Assembly (NCBI GenBank): GCA_028571685.1
Contig: CM053164.1
Span: 35,514,501 to 35,578,500, forward strand
Direction: 5' to 3'
DNA length: 64,000 nucleotides
From: Heterohyrax brucei
Taxonomy: Eukaryota; Chordata; Mammalia; Hyracoidea; Procaviidae
Positions 9,391 through 21,614 of this stretch are shown in pieces. The translations under genes and the position numbers were made by a program. Numbering within the stretch: position 1 is the first letter of the stretch; each line of letters opens with the position of its first letter. The notes under the pieces were generated by a model. It did no database searches. It was given only the letters and a program-made list of their open reading frames with translations, and was not told the origin of the DNA.

Positions 9391-12002
9391 GATCTGTAGA
9401 ATGGCCCTGGCTACACCTCTCAAGGGTTTCACACATATCTGTGTGTGTATCTATGTGCGGACATGCACAGACAAACGTATGAAAAAGAGAGAGAGGATAC
9501 GTACGGAGGCATAGCACAAACATTCCTCCGCCTGGCGATTCTCCTCTCTAAGAAAGGTCATTCATGAGCAGAACTGAATATATGACAACCCACTGCTATG
9601 CAAGGGATGCAAGGCTATTATAGGAAACCCAAAAGAATCCAACACTCAAAATGCAGATTCTTGGGGAAAAAAAAGAATTACCCTACTCCTGCTGTCTCTG
9701 CCTGCCTCTCAGCCCCCAGCAATACTGCAGTGGTCAGGAGAGTGAGGACTACTGGTTAAGGGTTACAGACACAAGGTGAAAATCTGCCATGGCCTTTTTG
9801 CTGCAGAGATACTTATTTAAAAAGCATTTCATTAAATTAAACATCCCAAGACACTTGTAACTATATTGGAAATCAAAGTCATTTAGGAACCTAGAAAATG
9901 GAGATGGTTAGAATCTGAATTGGAGAAAGGCAAAAGGTAGAAAGCAATCACCACAGCAAAGGGGACTGTGAACCTTTCCTAGTCATCCCTGACAAGAGTG
10001 GCTGGTAACGGAGACGTATGACTTTCTAGAATTCCCAGGGCCATCCCACTGTCAGGCAGTGAGACGAACAGACGACGCAGGGGTTAAATGAATAGTTACA
10101 TAGTCTCAGGAGGGCATCTCTCCTTGGATAGACGTTCACACTACTGCGGGAGCCTCTCTGTTCTCCACTTCACTGTAAGTTCCTCAGGGAGAATTTTTCC
10201 CTCTGGGCCCCTCAGGCCCCGCAGAGAAAAGGCCTAGCCCGGGATCAGCACTCAGGAAGGAAGCATCAGCGTATTTTGTTTGCTTTATTCTCAGTCACTT
10301 CTCCTTCCACTTTGCATAAACCTAGAGACTTCACTTGTGATGTCTTTGACCTGATCAAATAATAAGTTTTTCTTTTTAAGTATGTCTTCTCATCTCAACT
10401 TGAGTGAGTCTAACTCCTTTTTACAAGGTCAAGGCTGCACTTCCTTACCTTATCACTCAGCATCGCCTACAGACACAGTATATCCAAGCACATGAACGGA
10501 CAGTGAGTGGATAAACAAATGAAGCTTCTGTTTCCACCTTCCCCGCGGTAGTCCTACCAGACCACCGTTAAGTGTCTTTCATAAAGGAAACGCCCAGTGA
10601 CTGTTTATCTAGTGAAATGTCTGTTCAACCCTTCATTTCAGAAAGCCATGAGACTGATCACTGTAATCCCTTGCTCAGAGGCATACAATCTATGAAAACT
10701 CAGGACAGGAGATAAGTAGAGTGAGCTAGAAACCCCTTGTCTGATATTTTGTATTTCCAGATGCAAGGAAAGGAAAGAAGTAATTTCTGGTCCACTCTAA
10801 ACTAACATCAGGCAATTAAATTCAGAGGTCCTGCCTTTCTCATAAGGTCAAAAGTCAGCAAAGCCAGATTTCCAAACAAAGTTGGAATAAATTTGAAGAG
10901 GCAGTGCCTAAGTTCTTCAATGTTGAAAATAGCTGAAGAATGATGGTTTAGGGACTCTGTCTTAACTCACTCAGGACAGTTCAGCAAGGTGAACTGTGTG
11001 CTGGGCAGCGAGACAAGTGGATGAGCTCATCTGGGGACCACCTACAATGTGACCCAACCTGCCATGGGTGAAAGAAGTGCAGGCTTTGACTGGCTTTCAA
11101 AAAGTTGGAGAGAAACGGAGGTGACTTGGTTGATCCCGCTGTCCAGAGGAAAGGCTTACTTGGACATCTAATGCTGCCGGTCCCCGATAAGAGGTGGGCG
11201 TAGTTAGCGGGGAAGGAGGCTAAAGAGGAAGGATAGAAATGGAATTTGTAAAATCTTTGTATTGTGATAAAAATCCAAGACAGATTGGCGGAGTGAGGGC
11301 TTGAAATTTCATCAGTTCTACAAACCATCGCCAGAGTGAAGGGGGAGGGGTGGGCTTTAGCGTGTCAAAAAGTCAGCAATAAAAGAACTGTTCTGCAGTC
11401 AGGGCAGAGCCAAGCTGACATTTCAGCCCATGCTGCACTCCTTTTAAGGGCCAGGATTGTAAAGAATGTGCTTCTCAGCGTCTCCCACAAGTTTACACAG
11501 ACAGAGCCGAGGCAGAAGGAGTGGTGTGCGCAGTGAGATGTGTGTTTCTCATTACCCTCAGATGCTTTTCAAGGCTGGTGCATGAACTCCTCTCTCCTGG
11601 CACCCTTCCCAGACACGAGGGGCTTGGCTGGCTGGCCTTGGGGAGACACACTTTGGAAGAAGGATGAAAAGAAATTGTTCAGGCCCACCTACCATAACTC
11701 TCTCTGAGCATCACCTGGTTGGCTCCTTAATGAATGTGTAAGGTGAAAGGAAGGTGCTGTCTTGTCTCAGAAACCACCAAGGTGCAAATCTGTCCTCTGA
11801 CATGTCAAAAGATCAAGTCTGGATGTTGCTGAAGGTAACCTGGCACTCACTCATTCATCGAATTCATTTATTCATGTAACAATTCCTTTCAAGAACCTTC
11901 TCTTTACCTAAGTCCATACAGAGAAACTAACTCAGCCCTGGAAGCATATCTCAAACTACCACAAAGCAACCAGTTGCTATGATGTTCTTATCACGGACAC
12001 AG
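9391..12002. other. Mostly unrecognised unique sequence
   Basis: Apart from a probable L2 3' remnant at 10,135-10,270 ('cactgtaagttcctcaggg' and 'cactcaggaagg'), I recognise nothing. The frames at 10,981-11,328 (minus) and 11,336-11,536 (plus) have no recognisable domains, and no exon is evident. A G-rich patch lies at 11,338-11,352. Confidence 0.4.
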
Positions 12003-12262
12003 TGCTTTGCTCAGTTTTGCTGCAGTCACTTTCTGGAGTAGAAGAAAGGACTGGGCGTCTGGAAGTCCAAGGATGATATTGGCTACATTTCAGAGAAGGA
12101 TATCAAGCATGGTAAAGCAGAGGCTCAGTGAAGAAAAGGAAGGCCTTCAACAAGCTGTACTGAGCTGGCACTGTAACAGGGACTCAAACATAGCAAAGAT
12201 TGTATGGATGGCACAGGACCAGGCAGCTGACTCAACAGCACCTAACAACAGCAACAACAAAC
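12003..12262 (+). mobile_element. RTE 3' fragment
   Basis: The diverged 3' part of the RTE is recognisable by 'aagcatggtaaagcagagg', 'tcagtgaagaaaaggaagg', 'gactcaaacatagcaaagat', 'tggatggcacaggacc' and the tail 'caacagcacctaacaac'. A small deletion joins the ggacc block to the tail. Confidence 0.75.
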
Positions 12263-13051
12263 TAGAAATATGAATTTGATAGCTGAAGCTTCACAGACAA
12301 GTTTAGCAGAGATGTCTCAATCCAGAATACTGGTAGTCAAAGTCAAAGTCACTTCAAACCTCTTGGACACAACAGAATCATCAGAGTATGCTTATTGGTG
12401 AACATTTTTTTTTAGCTCCGTTAAAGATGAACTTTCTCATTATATAACAATAGGGGTCGTTTTTGCCTTGAACTTTACAATATTCAGTCACTGAGATGAA
12501 AAAAAATCTCCAGGTGATTTGACAAGTGATTTCTGCACTGGTGCCAAATTTATAAATAAAACTAAAGTATCAAACAGCAGTGCAACTAGGCAGAATGTCT
12601 CAGAAGCTCTTATTCGTCTTCATAACATACTCACTATGGAGAGTTTCCAACATGTATGCCTTTCTGTAGTCTCTAAATTATTTTACAAAAATCATTTGCA
12701 TTTTGTAGTATAATAATGATTTACCTCAATATAGTAATCACTTCCATAATAGCTTATATGGCTTTGGGGGCAAAAGCTATATACTTTTTGGTCTTTGTTA
12801 AGAGAATTTTAGGTAAAAGCTTATGACTAGGCTTATACATGATTTGACCACATATACATATAAGAAATATCAACTCTTATTGAGAACTCTAAGAAGAGTA
12901 AAAATTTACGGGATTGAAAAGGATATCGAACAGTCACCTTAACCCTGACCATACTTTCAGATAAATTGCCATCTAAATCAGCCCACCAAGCCATGCTTCC
13001 TAAACTGTAATACTAGCCAAGCCAAGTGTTGTCGAATACTAAGATGTCAAT
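12263..13051. other. No recognised feature
   Basis: AT-rich and apparently unique. The open frame at 12,519-12,713 has no recognisable domain. Nothing resembles an exon. Confidence 0.45.
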
Positions 13052-13217
13052 AAACCCCAAACCAAACCTGTTGCTGTTGAGTCAATTCAGACTCATAGCC
13101 ACCCTACAGGACAGAGTAGAACTGCTCCCATGGGATTTCCAAGGAGCAATTGGTCGATCCAAATCGCAAACTGTGTAGTTAGCAGCCCAGCTCTTAATGT
13201 TGCATTACTAGGGCTCC
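13052..13217 (-). mobile_element. AfroSINE
   Basis: Reversed SINE order: 'aaaccccaaaccaaacctg', 'gagtcaattcagactcatag', 'caccctacaggacagagtag', 'tttccaaggagcaattgg', 'tagttagcagcccagctc' and 'actagggctcc'. Possible degraded target duplications are AAGATGTCA near 13,041 and AAGACGTCA near 13,219. Confidence 0.85.
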
Positions 13218-13369
13218 AAGACGTCAGAATGTGTTAAGATAGTAAGGTAGTAATAGAGAAGATGTTAATAGGTATTCTACCACAGAAACATTCAGTAGTC
13301 AACTAAGTTTGAAAGCCAAGCCAAGCCAAATGTCGTCGAGTTGTGGTAGATTAAATTAATCCAGTGGGA

Positions 13370-13592
13370 CTCCATAGGTTTCATGAGTCCATAGGTTGCA
13401 TGAGTGGTTAAACAGTTGGCTGTTAGATGAAACGTTGATGGTTCAAACCCCTCCAGAGGCATCTTGGAAAAAAGACCAGGTGATCTGCTTCTAAAAGGTC
13501 ATGGCCATGAACACCTCTTTGATCAGTTTTACCCTGCAAAGACGGGGTCACCATAAGTTGGAAATGACTGGACAGCAGATAGGTTTTAACTC
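13370..13592 (+). mobile_element. AfroSINE, long variant
   Basis: The forward order is 'gagtggttaaacagttggc', 'gatggttcaaacccctcc', then a longer central part ('gatctgcttctaaaaggtca'), then 'ggggtcaccataagttgg' and 'gactggacagca'. The extra central block is shared with the copies at 19,496 and 30,705, so this is a distinct subtype. It lies about 150 bp downstream of an opposite-strand SINE. Confidence 0.75.
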
Positions 13593-13942
13593 AAACCAAA
13601 TACATTAGGTTGTTTGTTTTCACTTTACTTCTGGTCTTTGTGGAGCCTTTAATATGTTAATATGCACTGTGAATTCGAAGATGGGGATGGATTATACAGC
13701 ATTTTCTAAACTTAATTGACCACAAAATCCTTTTTGTCAGGGGATAACAGTCTTCTATGGGAAGACTTCTGTAGAGGATGATTACTCTGTCTTGGGCATA
13801 AATATTTGAAGACTCATCTTGGCCCCCGTGGAATTTTCTTTGACTTACCCGGTAAAAATTATTACACCCTCCTTTGTACCCACATAGTACTCTGAGTATA
13901 ATACACTGAATCTCAAACATTTTTACGCTTTACATCTACCTT

Positions 13943-14275
13943 GTTCTTGTTGTTATCTGTCGTCAAATTGGCCCCCAACTCGTGATAACCCCATACACAA
14001 TGTAACACAGTGTTGCCCTATCCCACACTATCTCCAAGATCAGCTGTAGACGGCACCGCTGTGATCCATAGTGTTTTCACTGACTGATGTTTCAAAGCAG
14101 ATCATCTGGCCCTTCTTCCCACTCCATCGTAGTCTAGAAGCCCCACTGAAACCTGCTCAGCATTACAGCAGCATGTGAGCCTCCACTTACAGACGGATGG
14201 TGGCTGCACGTGAGGAACTGAACCTACGTCTCCCACACAGAAGATGAAAATTCTACCAATGAACCTCAACTGACT
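13943..14275 (-). mobile_element. RTE/SINE-related composite
   Basis: It begins like an antisense RTE/SINE tail ('gttgttatctgtcgtcaaat'), passes through 'tgtgatccatagtgttttcac' and 'agatcatctggcccttcttc' blocks also found in the composite at 31,060 and the SINE at 17,036, and ends in a SINE-head-like part. It is strongly diverged. Confidence 0.5.
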
Positions 14276-14329
14276 TTATATACTTGTACATCCACGTTGA
14301 CGTATTTGAATATGCACCACCTGTTACCT

Positions 14330-14455
14330 TTATCAGAATGTGATCCTCCTTCAAGGCACAAACTGCACACTGTTCATCCTGTGTGTCCTAAGTGTCTGGC
14401 ACGCGACCATCACCCATAAATCTAAGTGGAATGTTTGAATGAATGAAAGATGCCA
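14330..14455 (+). mobile_element. L2 3' end
   Basis: The pattern 'ctccttcaaggcacaaac', 'cctgtgtgtcctaagtgtct', then 'gaatgtttgaatgaatgaa' is the usual L2 3' terminus. Confidence 0.6.
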
Positions 14456-14869
14456 CTGTAAAAGAATAACCCGTTTAAATGAAGTTACAGAGAGACTGGT
14501 TCTCTATTTCAATAACCTCATTTAATACATGGTCCATAGTGACCAGTTCATTCTGTCACATTAATGGCCAACGGCGAATTAATGTACACAATGGATTACA
14601 CGTAGCAGGCCTGATACAGTCCTTCTGTGGTGCTACTCAGCCAAATACTCTTCTTTCTGGTAGTGTTTGAAGCCCTCAGAACCTGCACCTGCCTATCCTC
14701 ATGCCCCAACTTTCTACTGCTTCCTTTCACACACTCTCCCCCTCAGCCACACAGCACAACTCCCCTCCTTAAATCTCACTGACACTCCCACACCCGCGAG
14801 CATTTCCTCCTGGCCCATTCTCTCCATCCTCAGTCTTTTGACAAGCATTCACCCAAAGTCTCTTATGAC

Positions 14870-15060
14870 CCAGGCTTGTGCAACATGCTAAGGTTACAAA
14901 GGTGAGTCAGACATGGCAGATACTCTCAATGGCCAGGTGGTGGCCACATAAACAGAGACAAGTCATGCCCACAAAGGTGCCATGTCAGAGCTAAGTACAA
15001 GAAACAGTGTTAGCACTGCAGGAACACTGGGTGTGACTTTCGGGAGCAGGAGCTATATTT
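14870..15060 (+). repeat. Ancient interspersed repeat, family not named
   Basis: Phrases including 'caggcttgtgcaacatgct', 'ggttacaaaggtgagtcaga' and 'ccacataaacagagacaag' match the 5' part of the same old family seen at 35,590 and 46,330. Confidence 0.35.
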
Positions 15061-15425
15061 AAGGTGGATCATTTCTGGAACTACATTTTACTGGTCAGTA
15101 ACTAGGACAGCTACTGTTTCCTAAAGGTATAAATCTAGACTCCTCTCTCTTGTCCACTTCTCGTGTCCATGGAATAAATACATGGGGCTTAGCCTCTTAG
15201 GATACTGGGCATCCTCATCTATGCACCTAATTGGAAGAGGTATAACTGAGTCTGCCGTACACATAATAGTTATCCGAGATTAGTAGAGAGGGAGGGAGGA
15301 AGCAGTTGACCACGGAGGCCCAGCACAGAGGGGATGGTAGCAGGCGTGGTGATTGATGCAGGGGGTGGTTGTGGGCAAGATTCTTGGAGGAAAAACAGGC
15401 TACCTTATGTCTATCTAGTAGAAAC

Positions 15426-15463
15426 ACAATGTTTTATTTCACATACAATGTTTTATTTCACAT
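15426..15463. repeat. 19-bp perfect tandem duplication
   Basis: Two perfect copies of ACAATGTTTTATTTCACAT lie head to tail (15,426-15,444 and 15,445-15,463). Confidence 0.95.
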
Positions 15464-15789
15464 TAGGATGCTGTGCTGTATCCAATATTCTCTGAAGGAA
15501 ATCTTGAAGGAAAGGATAGATAAGTAATAGGATTTGGGCCCCCAAATTCCCTCTCGGACTCAATCTTTAGGCCTCTTAGAAGAAGCATTCCTTGATATCA
15601 TCTCTCCTAAAATGAAAAATAAACCTTTTCCTACTAAGAGATTTCCTCTGAATTCCTTAAAAATTCTGCTTATATCTTGTAAGAAACTTACTGCATTCAG
15701 TTAGCATCCTGAAAGGGCATCTTAAAATTGATGGCGTCTTGCAATTTTTGTCAAGCAAGTAGAGGTCATGACATTGTCACCGCACATAT

Positions 15790-16010
15790 GAGTGTAGTTG
15801 GTTAGCGTTCTCAGTGACCAGATTAGCCATTGCCATCAATGCCAACTTGTAGGGACCCTATAGGAGAGAGTAGTACTTTCTTAATGGGTAGCCAAGGCAG
15901 TAAAACCTCTATCACTGCAGACCGCCACTTCATTTTCCCATGGAACAGCCAAGATTTCGGTTAGCAGCTGAGTGCTAAACCACTGTACCACCACTACAAA
16001 CCTTACTTTT
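15790..16010 (-). mobile_element. AfroSINE, degraded
   Basis: The reversed SINE pattern is still readable: 'gccattgccatcaatgcc', 'gggaccctataggagagagt', 'cggttagcagctgagtgct' and 'aaaccactgtaccaccac'. Small insertions make it longer than the standard copy. Confidence 0.7.
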
Positions 16011-16851
16011 TCAATCAACAAACCACTTTAGGACTATTTAAGAAAAGAATAAGAATTCAGGGCTTGAGGAGCCGTTGTGTTGGCCTCTTCTAACTTCTGG
16101 TAAGATCAAGGAAGAACTAGCTCTAGACAGAGCTGGACAAAACTGCAGGACAGAATTCTACATCATATAAAAAGGCTGGACTTACCAGTCTCTGTGAGAC
16201 TGGAAAAACCTTGACACTGTGGCCCCCAGACGCACTGTTAACTCAGTACCCAAGTCACTCCCGAAGTTCAGCCTTCAGCCAGAGATCAGACAGGCCCATA
16301 AAACGAAGTGCGACTAAGTAGTCGCACCAATCCGGGAGCAAGGGCAAGAAGGCAGGAGGGGGCAGGAAAGCAGGTAATGCAGGGACCCCGAGCTTGAGAG
16401 GGGAGAATGCTGACACACCGCAGGGTTGGTAACCAATGTCACCAAACAATATGCATATTAATTGTTTAATGAGAAACTGTGCTGTAAACCATCATCTACA
16501 GCACAATTTAAAAAAAAAAGGATTTGTTCTAGAAATGGGTGAAGGGTCTAGGCAAATCCAGATCAGGAGTGTAGTGCTGGGAGAAGCACGCCCTGTCCTC
16601 GCTGCTCTTGGTGTCATGAGGGAAGCCATGCGTATAGCGATCACCAGCTACTCTGAGTTAGATAGCCAACGAGAGTGTGAAGACAGCTTGGAAATACTGC
16701 AAGCTATTTAGTCACCTTACATTTTCATTGTAACGTATGCAAAAGTGCCTAAACAAGCCTGAAAATGCTCTTTCAATTGGTGTAACATTAAAATTTTAAG
16801 TTGTAAAGCATTGTGGTCATAGTTTAATCTGCAGTACTTTTTTCTTCCTTG
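16011..16851. other. No recognised feature
   Basis: Apparently unique. The frames at 16,255-16,449 (minus) and 16,436-16,711 (plus) carry no recognisable domain. Confidence 0.4.
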
Positions 16852-17022
16852 AAGCCCAGGTGGCAGTCACTGAGAGCTTGTCTGCTAACCAGAGGGTCAG
16901 CAGTTCAAATCCAGCAGCCACTGTTTAGAAACCCTAAGGTACACTTCCACTCTGTCCTGTAGGATCGCTATGAGTTGGGATTGGCTTGACATCAACAGGT
17001 TTGGACTTGGGGAGTGGTTTTC
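16852..17022 (+). mobile_element. AfroSINE
   Basis: Forward order: 'gaagcccaggtggcagtcac', 'tctgctaaccagagggtcag', 'cagttcaaatccagcagcc', 'ctctgtcctgtaggatcgc', 'tatgagttgggattggc'. It forms an inverted pair with the next SINE. Confidence 0.85.
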
Positions 17023-17035
17023 TTTCTTAATTAAC

Positions 17036-17238
17036 CAGTTGTTGTCATGGTAATTCCAAATCAAGGCAACCCTGTGTGTGTCAGTGTAGAACTACACTCC
17101 ACAGGGTTTTCAGTGGCTGGTTTTTTCTGAAGAAGATCATCAGACTTTTTTCCAAGATGCCTCCCAGTGAATTCAAACCTCCAAACTTTTGGTAAGCAGT
17201 CAGGTGCATTAACTGTTTATACCATCAAGAGATTCCCT
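17036..17238 (-). mobile_element. AfroSINE, long variant
   Basis: Reversed order: 'gttgttgtcatggtaattcc', 'tgtgtgtcagtgtagaac', 'agggttttcagtggctgg', 'cccagtgaattcaaacctcc', 'ggtaagcagtcaggtgc'. It lies only about 14 bp from the plus-strand SINE, so a transcript through both could fold on itself. Confidence 0.8.
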
Positions 17239-17707
17239 TTCTTTCTTAAGTCTATTTAAAACAACGTTGCAACCTGCAATCAATAGCACTTCGGATGCCT
17301 TGAAATACAAAGGCCAGTCGTTTATCCAGTTAACCCACTGAATCCTGACTGTAATTAAGTTTTCTCTTTCTGTGTCACGGCAGCCAAGTTTAAAGCTTCT
17401 CTAGTCCATTAGCTACTCACCTGAGCTCCCGAAAAATATGTCAGTGTTCTTTGTGTTCACTGGAAGAGAACAGCAAAATGTGAAAAAGAGGTTAATATTT
17501 AATATCAGCCTGTTATCCCCATTTCAGGTCTTAAAATTTTTCTAGGAAGTGACTTCACTGCTCAGCAGGCAACTGTATTGATGCAAAAAGGGGCCTCACT
17601 TTGGGTGACAGATGTGCACCTGGAGAAGGTGCATTTAATTTAGATTTTTAAAATTCAGTTGTGTTCCCACAGAAAAACAGTTTGTGCTTTTTTTCTCTCT
17701 CATTCTC

Positions 17708-17711
<4 letters not shown>

Positions 17712-17753
<42 letters not shown>
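17712..17753. repeat. (CA)21 microsatellite
   Basis: An uninterrupted dinucleotide run preceded by a CT-rich segment (17,690-17,710). The open frame passing through it (17,661-17,864) is an artefact of the run. Confidence 0.98.
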
Positions 17754-17755
<2 letters not shown>

Positions 17756-17759
17756 TTGC

Positions 17760-18929
17760 CTGAGAATGCTACAAACCAGGATCACACAATTAGTTAAGAG
17801 CAGAGCCTGTCTGCTTGCCAAGTTCCCCGGCCCTAGGGCCCACCCCCATACTTCTAAAGGATAATTATCTGTTTAGATTTACAAACCTAGGAAAATTGAG
17901 AACTCTTTCCACATTACCACTTGAACACGGGGCAACGCGGTGTTACTAACAAGTATGTAATTCATATATCTACAAGCCTTGCAGTAGGCTTTTGAGTCAA
18001 GAAATAGTGAAGTAAAACCAGATATTCAGCCTTGAGGAGGGGATTGTGATTGATAGGATTTTAAAAATGAGAAAATGGTCCACTTCCAAGGAAATGGCAT
18101 TGGGTCAGTCACAGTAGCCTCGGCGTGTTCACTGGGAGGATTTTCTCCTCCTGCCATTCTGAAAATCTTAATGGGTTTGCATTGATTCACTGAGCCATGC
18201 AGGAAAGGGAAGATGTCAAGACCCTGTGTCTGCGGCCCTGCATTTGGGGGCCAGGCCAAAATGCACTTCAGAGCATCTAGGTTTGAATGTGCTTCTGCTA
18301 CAACAAATAAACCATTTGACAAGTTTTTGCAAGCACCAATGATGTTGCCCACCTTGCCTTGGGCTCCACTGTAAAGAACACACTGGAATGAAGTTCACCC
18401 AGTCCTCACTCTCAGGACATTGACTGTGGGAATGTAGGGGGCCAGCTTCACACCTAAGTCTAAGGGGCGCCACCTATGCAGTTCTATTATGTCTGATGCC
18501 ATCACACCACTCATCTACCAACACCTTTACCACGATCGGGTTGTGGAGATAAGTTTGCAGAGGAGCGTGCCCAAACGATGGTAGTAGTAAGAGTGCAGTC
18601 AGCGCCCCCTGCTGGATCCAAGGTGATTACCAGCTCTAACACCAGCTCCACCTGGTGCCTGAGGTTGCAGGAGACATCGTCTTAGAAGCTTACTGATGCC
18701 ACGGCAGTGTTCTCCCACTTCCCTAGGCCCCTTGCACCACCGCTGCCCTTGAAACCTTGATTGCTACCTCTTCCCTCTGTTCAAACCAAAGAAAAAACAC
18801 AGGCAAGGAGTCAGAGAAGAGGTTAGAGAAGGACATGCCTCTGGGACAAGGCATTGCATTGCTGAAGAACTCACAACAGTCCAGCGCAGAACACAGAGTG
18901 GGGATCATTAGGTGTTGAAGGACTGAGAT
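17760..18929. other. No recognised feature
   Basis: Apparently unique, with higher GC around 18,200-18,900. Two overlapping minus-strand frames at 18,026-18,352 and 18,216-18,473 show no recognisable domain. I cannot exclude a conserved non-coding element. Confidence 0.4.
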
Positions 18930-19457
18930 TATTGTAGATTGAATTGTGTCCTCCCAAGATGTATGTCAACTTGGCTAGGCCAGGATTCCCAGAATTGTGA
19001 GGTTGTGCACCGTTTTGTGACCTGTTATGATTTCTCCTAGTGTTGTAAATCCTAAACCCTATGATGTTAATGAGGCAGGAATAGAGGCAGTCATGGAGGA
19101 CTCAAGCCATGGGACTAGGTTGTAATTTGAGTCAACCCATTCCGAGATAAAAAAGAGAGAATCAAGCAGTGGAGGAGGACCTCATGTCATCAGGAAAGAA
19201 ACACCAGAAGTAGAGGGCATCCTTTGACCTGGGGTTCTTTCACTGAGAAACTCCTAGACCCAAGGGAACTTTGATAGCAAGGACATCTCTCCAGAGCTAG
19301 TAGAGCTACAAAGACTTCGACTGGAGCTGGCATCCTGAATTCAGACTTCTAGCCTCCTAAACTGCGAGAGAATAATTTTAATTAATAATAATTTTAATTA
19401 ATTAATAGCCATCTACTTGCAGTATTTCAGTTACAGCAGCACTAGATAACTAAGACA
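18930..19457 (+). mobile_element. Solo LTR, MaLR/ERVL-type (MLT1-like)
   Basis: It starts with 'tgtagattgaattgtgtcct' and ends with 'gcactagataactaagaca', the signature of an MLT1-like MaLR LTR. The sequence 'gacttctagcctcctaaact' followed by an A-rich region marks the polyadenylation end, here expanded into an AT-rich tract (19,372-19,408). No internal viral genes are present. Confidence 0.7.
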
Positions 19458-19495
19458 GAGGCTAATGGTCTGCCTATTAAACTATGAACTTCAGT

Positions 19496-19715
19496 GCGAA
19501 GCTGAGTGTGGGTCTAACAGTTAAACACTGAACTCACAGCAAAACTTTGCAGTTTGAACCCCCACCAGAGGCATCTCAGAAGACAGGCCTGGACATCAAC
19601 TTCTGAAAGATCAGAGCCCTGAAAACTCTATAAAGCAGTTAGTTCTACTCTGCACATGTGGGGGTCACCGTGTGTCAGAACTGACTCAAGAGCAACTAAC
19701 AGCAACAACATATAC
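19496..19715 (+). mobile_element. AfroSINE, long variant
   Basis: Forward order with the extra middle block: 'gtctaacagttaaacactg', 'gcagtttgaacccccacc', 'atcaacttctgaaagatcag', 'gtgggggtcaccgtgtgtca', 'gaactgactcaagagcaac', then 'taacagcaacaaca'. It lies 39 bp beyond the LTR at 18,930. Confidence 0.8.
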
Positions 19716-21614
19716 AACTCCCAGAGTTCTTTTCTTTATGCAGGTTTTGTCTAAACAACTGTAAGGATTTCTGTACATGGATAAAAATGTGTCCTTAAGG
19801 AGAAGAAAGCTACCAGTGATTTAGTGGCAAGGGAACTGTCTGTGCATTGCTGGGGCAGGGAGCAGGGCCTGTGGAGAGCAATGAGGGCAGTGGCACCACC
19901 CAGGCTGAGGCCCACGTGCTCAGGGTCTGATCAGCTGAGAAGGTACCACTCTGCCATCTGAACAGGAGTTGAGCCGACACCATTCAGCAATGTTGTTCCA
20001 ACCCCACACGAGGGAAGGAAAGAATGCATCAGATGCAAAAGCATCTGTCCCACGTTTTCTTCCCTCCTCCACCCTGCCAGCTTTCAGAAAGCAGCTGTGT
20101 GGGCCCCCCAAAGCCCATGGGCATTTATTCTTACCCGTCATGATCCCCATAGAAGTGCATGGCTCAAGCTTACTTTCCAGGTGGACTTTCCCAGCTGAGA
20201 GTTCAGCTTTGGACTATCACGAAATACACAGACCTCTAAGCCAGACTGGGCTAGAAGGTGAGACAGTGATTCCCAGCCCTCCTGTTTCTAATTTCCAGGT
20301 CACTGGGGAGCTTCCCAAAGCTAGAAGGTGGAGTCCCATAATTGGTTCCTTGGTCCCAGACCAAATCATTAGGCAACACTTCCTGTTAAAATGCTGGACT
20401 TCTTTAAACATAGAATTACTTATTCATTAACTTGTTCAGACCTCAATACTGCAGAAACTTTTTCATTTCCATACCTCCCTTAATAATCTATCATTGGAAT
20501 TATACATTTGAGTCCCATTTATAAGCTAAGATTTACCACCAGAGCTCTGATATTGTCTTAGTAAATGCAGAGTTGAACCCAAAACAAAGGCAATAAAAGA
20601 GGCGTCGAAAATTCCTTGGCACCACCAAGCAACTGGAGCCTGCTTTAAAACAACTATTCATTTGAACGACTGTTCAAGTTTATTTTCATAAAATGTGTTT
20701 TACATAAGCCCCCAGGTTTCATGTACAATTAATTCCCCTCACAAAGAAACTGCATTTCAAACCAGAATGGTCATGCTGGTCTCCACGACCATGGAGCTTT
20801 TCTTTCTCAAATTGTAGTTGCCTCTTCTTAACACTGTAATTAAGCTTCGGAGGAAAAAAATCATAATGCAAACCAAATAAATCCTTCCCCTCATACAATT
20901 ATGTATAGTATGTGGTGAGAAAAAAAGAATGATCTAGGCTTTGTTCATCTTAAAATATGCTTGGCAGCCACTTCACTTAATAAGTGCCTTTCTCTTTCTG
21001 AGAACAAGGAAGTCATGAAATTTAAGCAACAATGGAGAAGCATTGGCCCCTTAGGAGGGACAAGGCCACAACTCACAGCAGAGACCTGCACATGGTGCCA
21101 GGCTCTCCACATTGCTTTGCAGCTGGTTCTTCACAATCCTGAGTTTATCTTTAAGTGTATCTCCTTAGGTCTTGTTTTCCTGGTCTGCTTTTGTGAAACC
21201 AATACGACTCACAAACCCTCATGCCCTGCAGGCCTGTCCTGGAGCTCCCTGAGAGACAGCCCAGCCCACCCATTCTGGACTGTTGCTTTCTACTGCCCAT
21301 CACACGTGTGGGCAAGCCCAGGTTCTGCCTGCTGGAACTCCAAGGTACTCTCTCCCCGTTGCCTGCTCTCCAAACCCACAGAGCTTCCTCTGCCTGCCTT
21401 GATCACTCCCAATTATGGGGAAGCTAGATCCCTCGCTTCTCCCTCTTATGTGTCCTGGGTCTTGGAACACCACTGGAGAAAGCTACAGAGCTGGACCGAC
21501 CCCTCAGATCAATTCACAATCTCCATACTTGCTTCCACTGCTGAGAATCATAACCTCCAGGCTAGACTGTTTCACAGCTGCCCAGCATACCTGCTCCCTC
21601 CAATCCCAATAGCA
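19716..21614. other. No recognised feature; longest non-repeat frames are here
   Basis: Apparently unique. It holds the two longest frames not explained by repeats: 19,969-20,430 (153 codons, plus) and 20,961-21,629 (222 codons, plus). Neither shows a recognisable domain. The second ends inside an L2 remnant, so both are probably chance frames in GC-moderate DNA. Confidence 0.4.

Noticed and set aside
17661-17864. 67-codon frame with alternating Thr-His
   Set aside because: Created by translation of the (CA)21 microsatellite.
19969-20430. 153-codon plus-strand frame
   Set aside because: No recognisable domain, ordinary composition, and an overlapping frame on the other strand. Probably chance.
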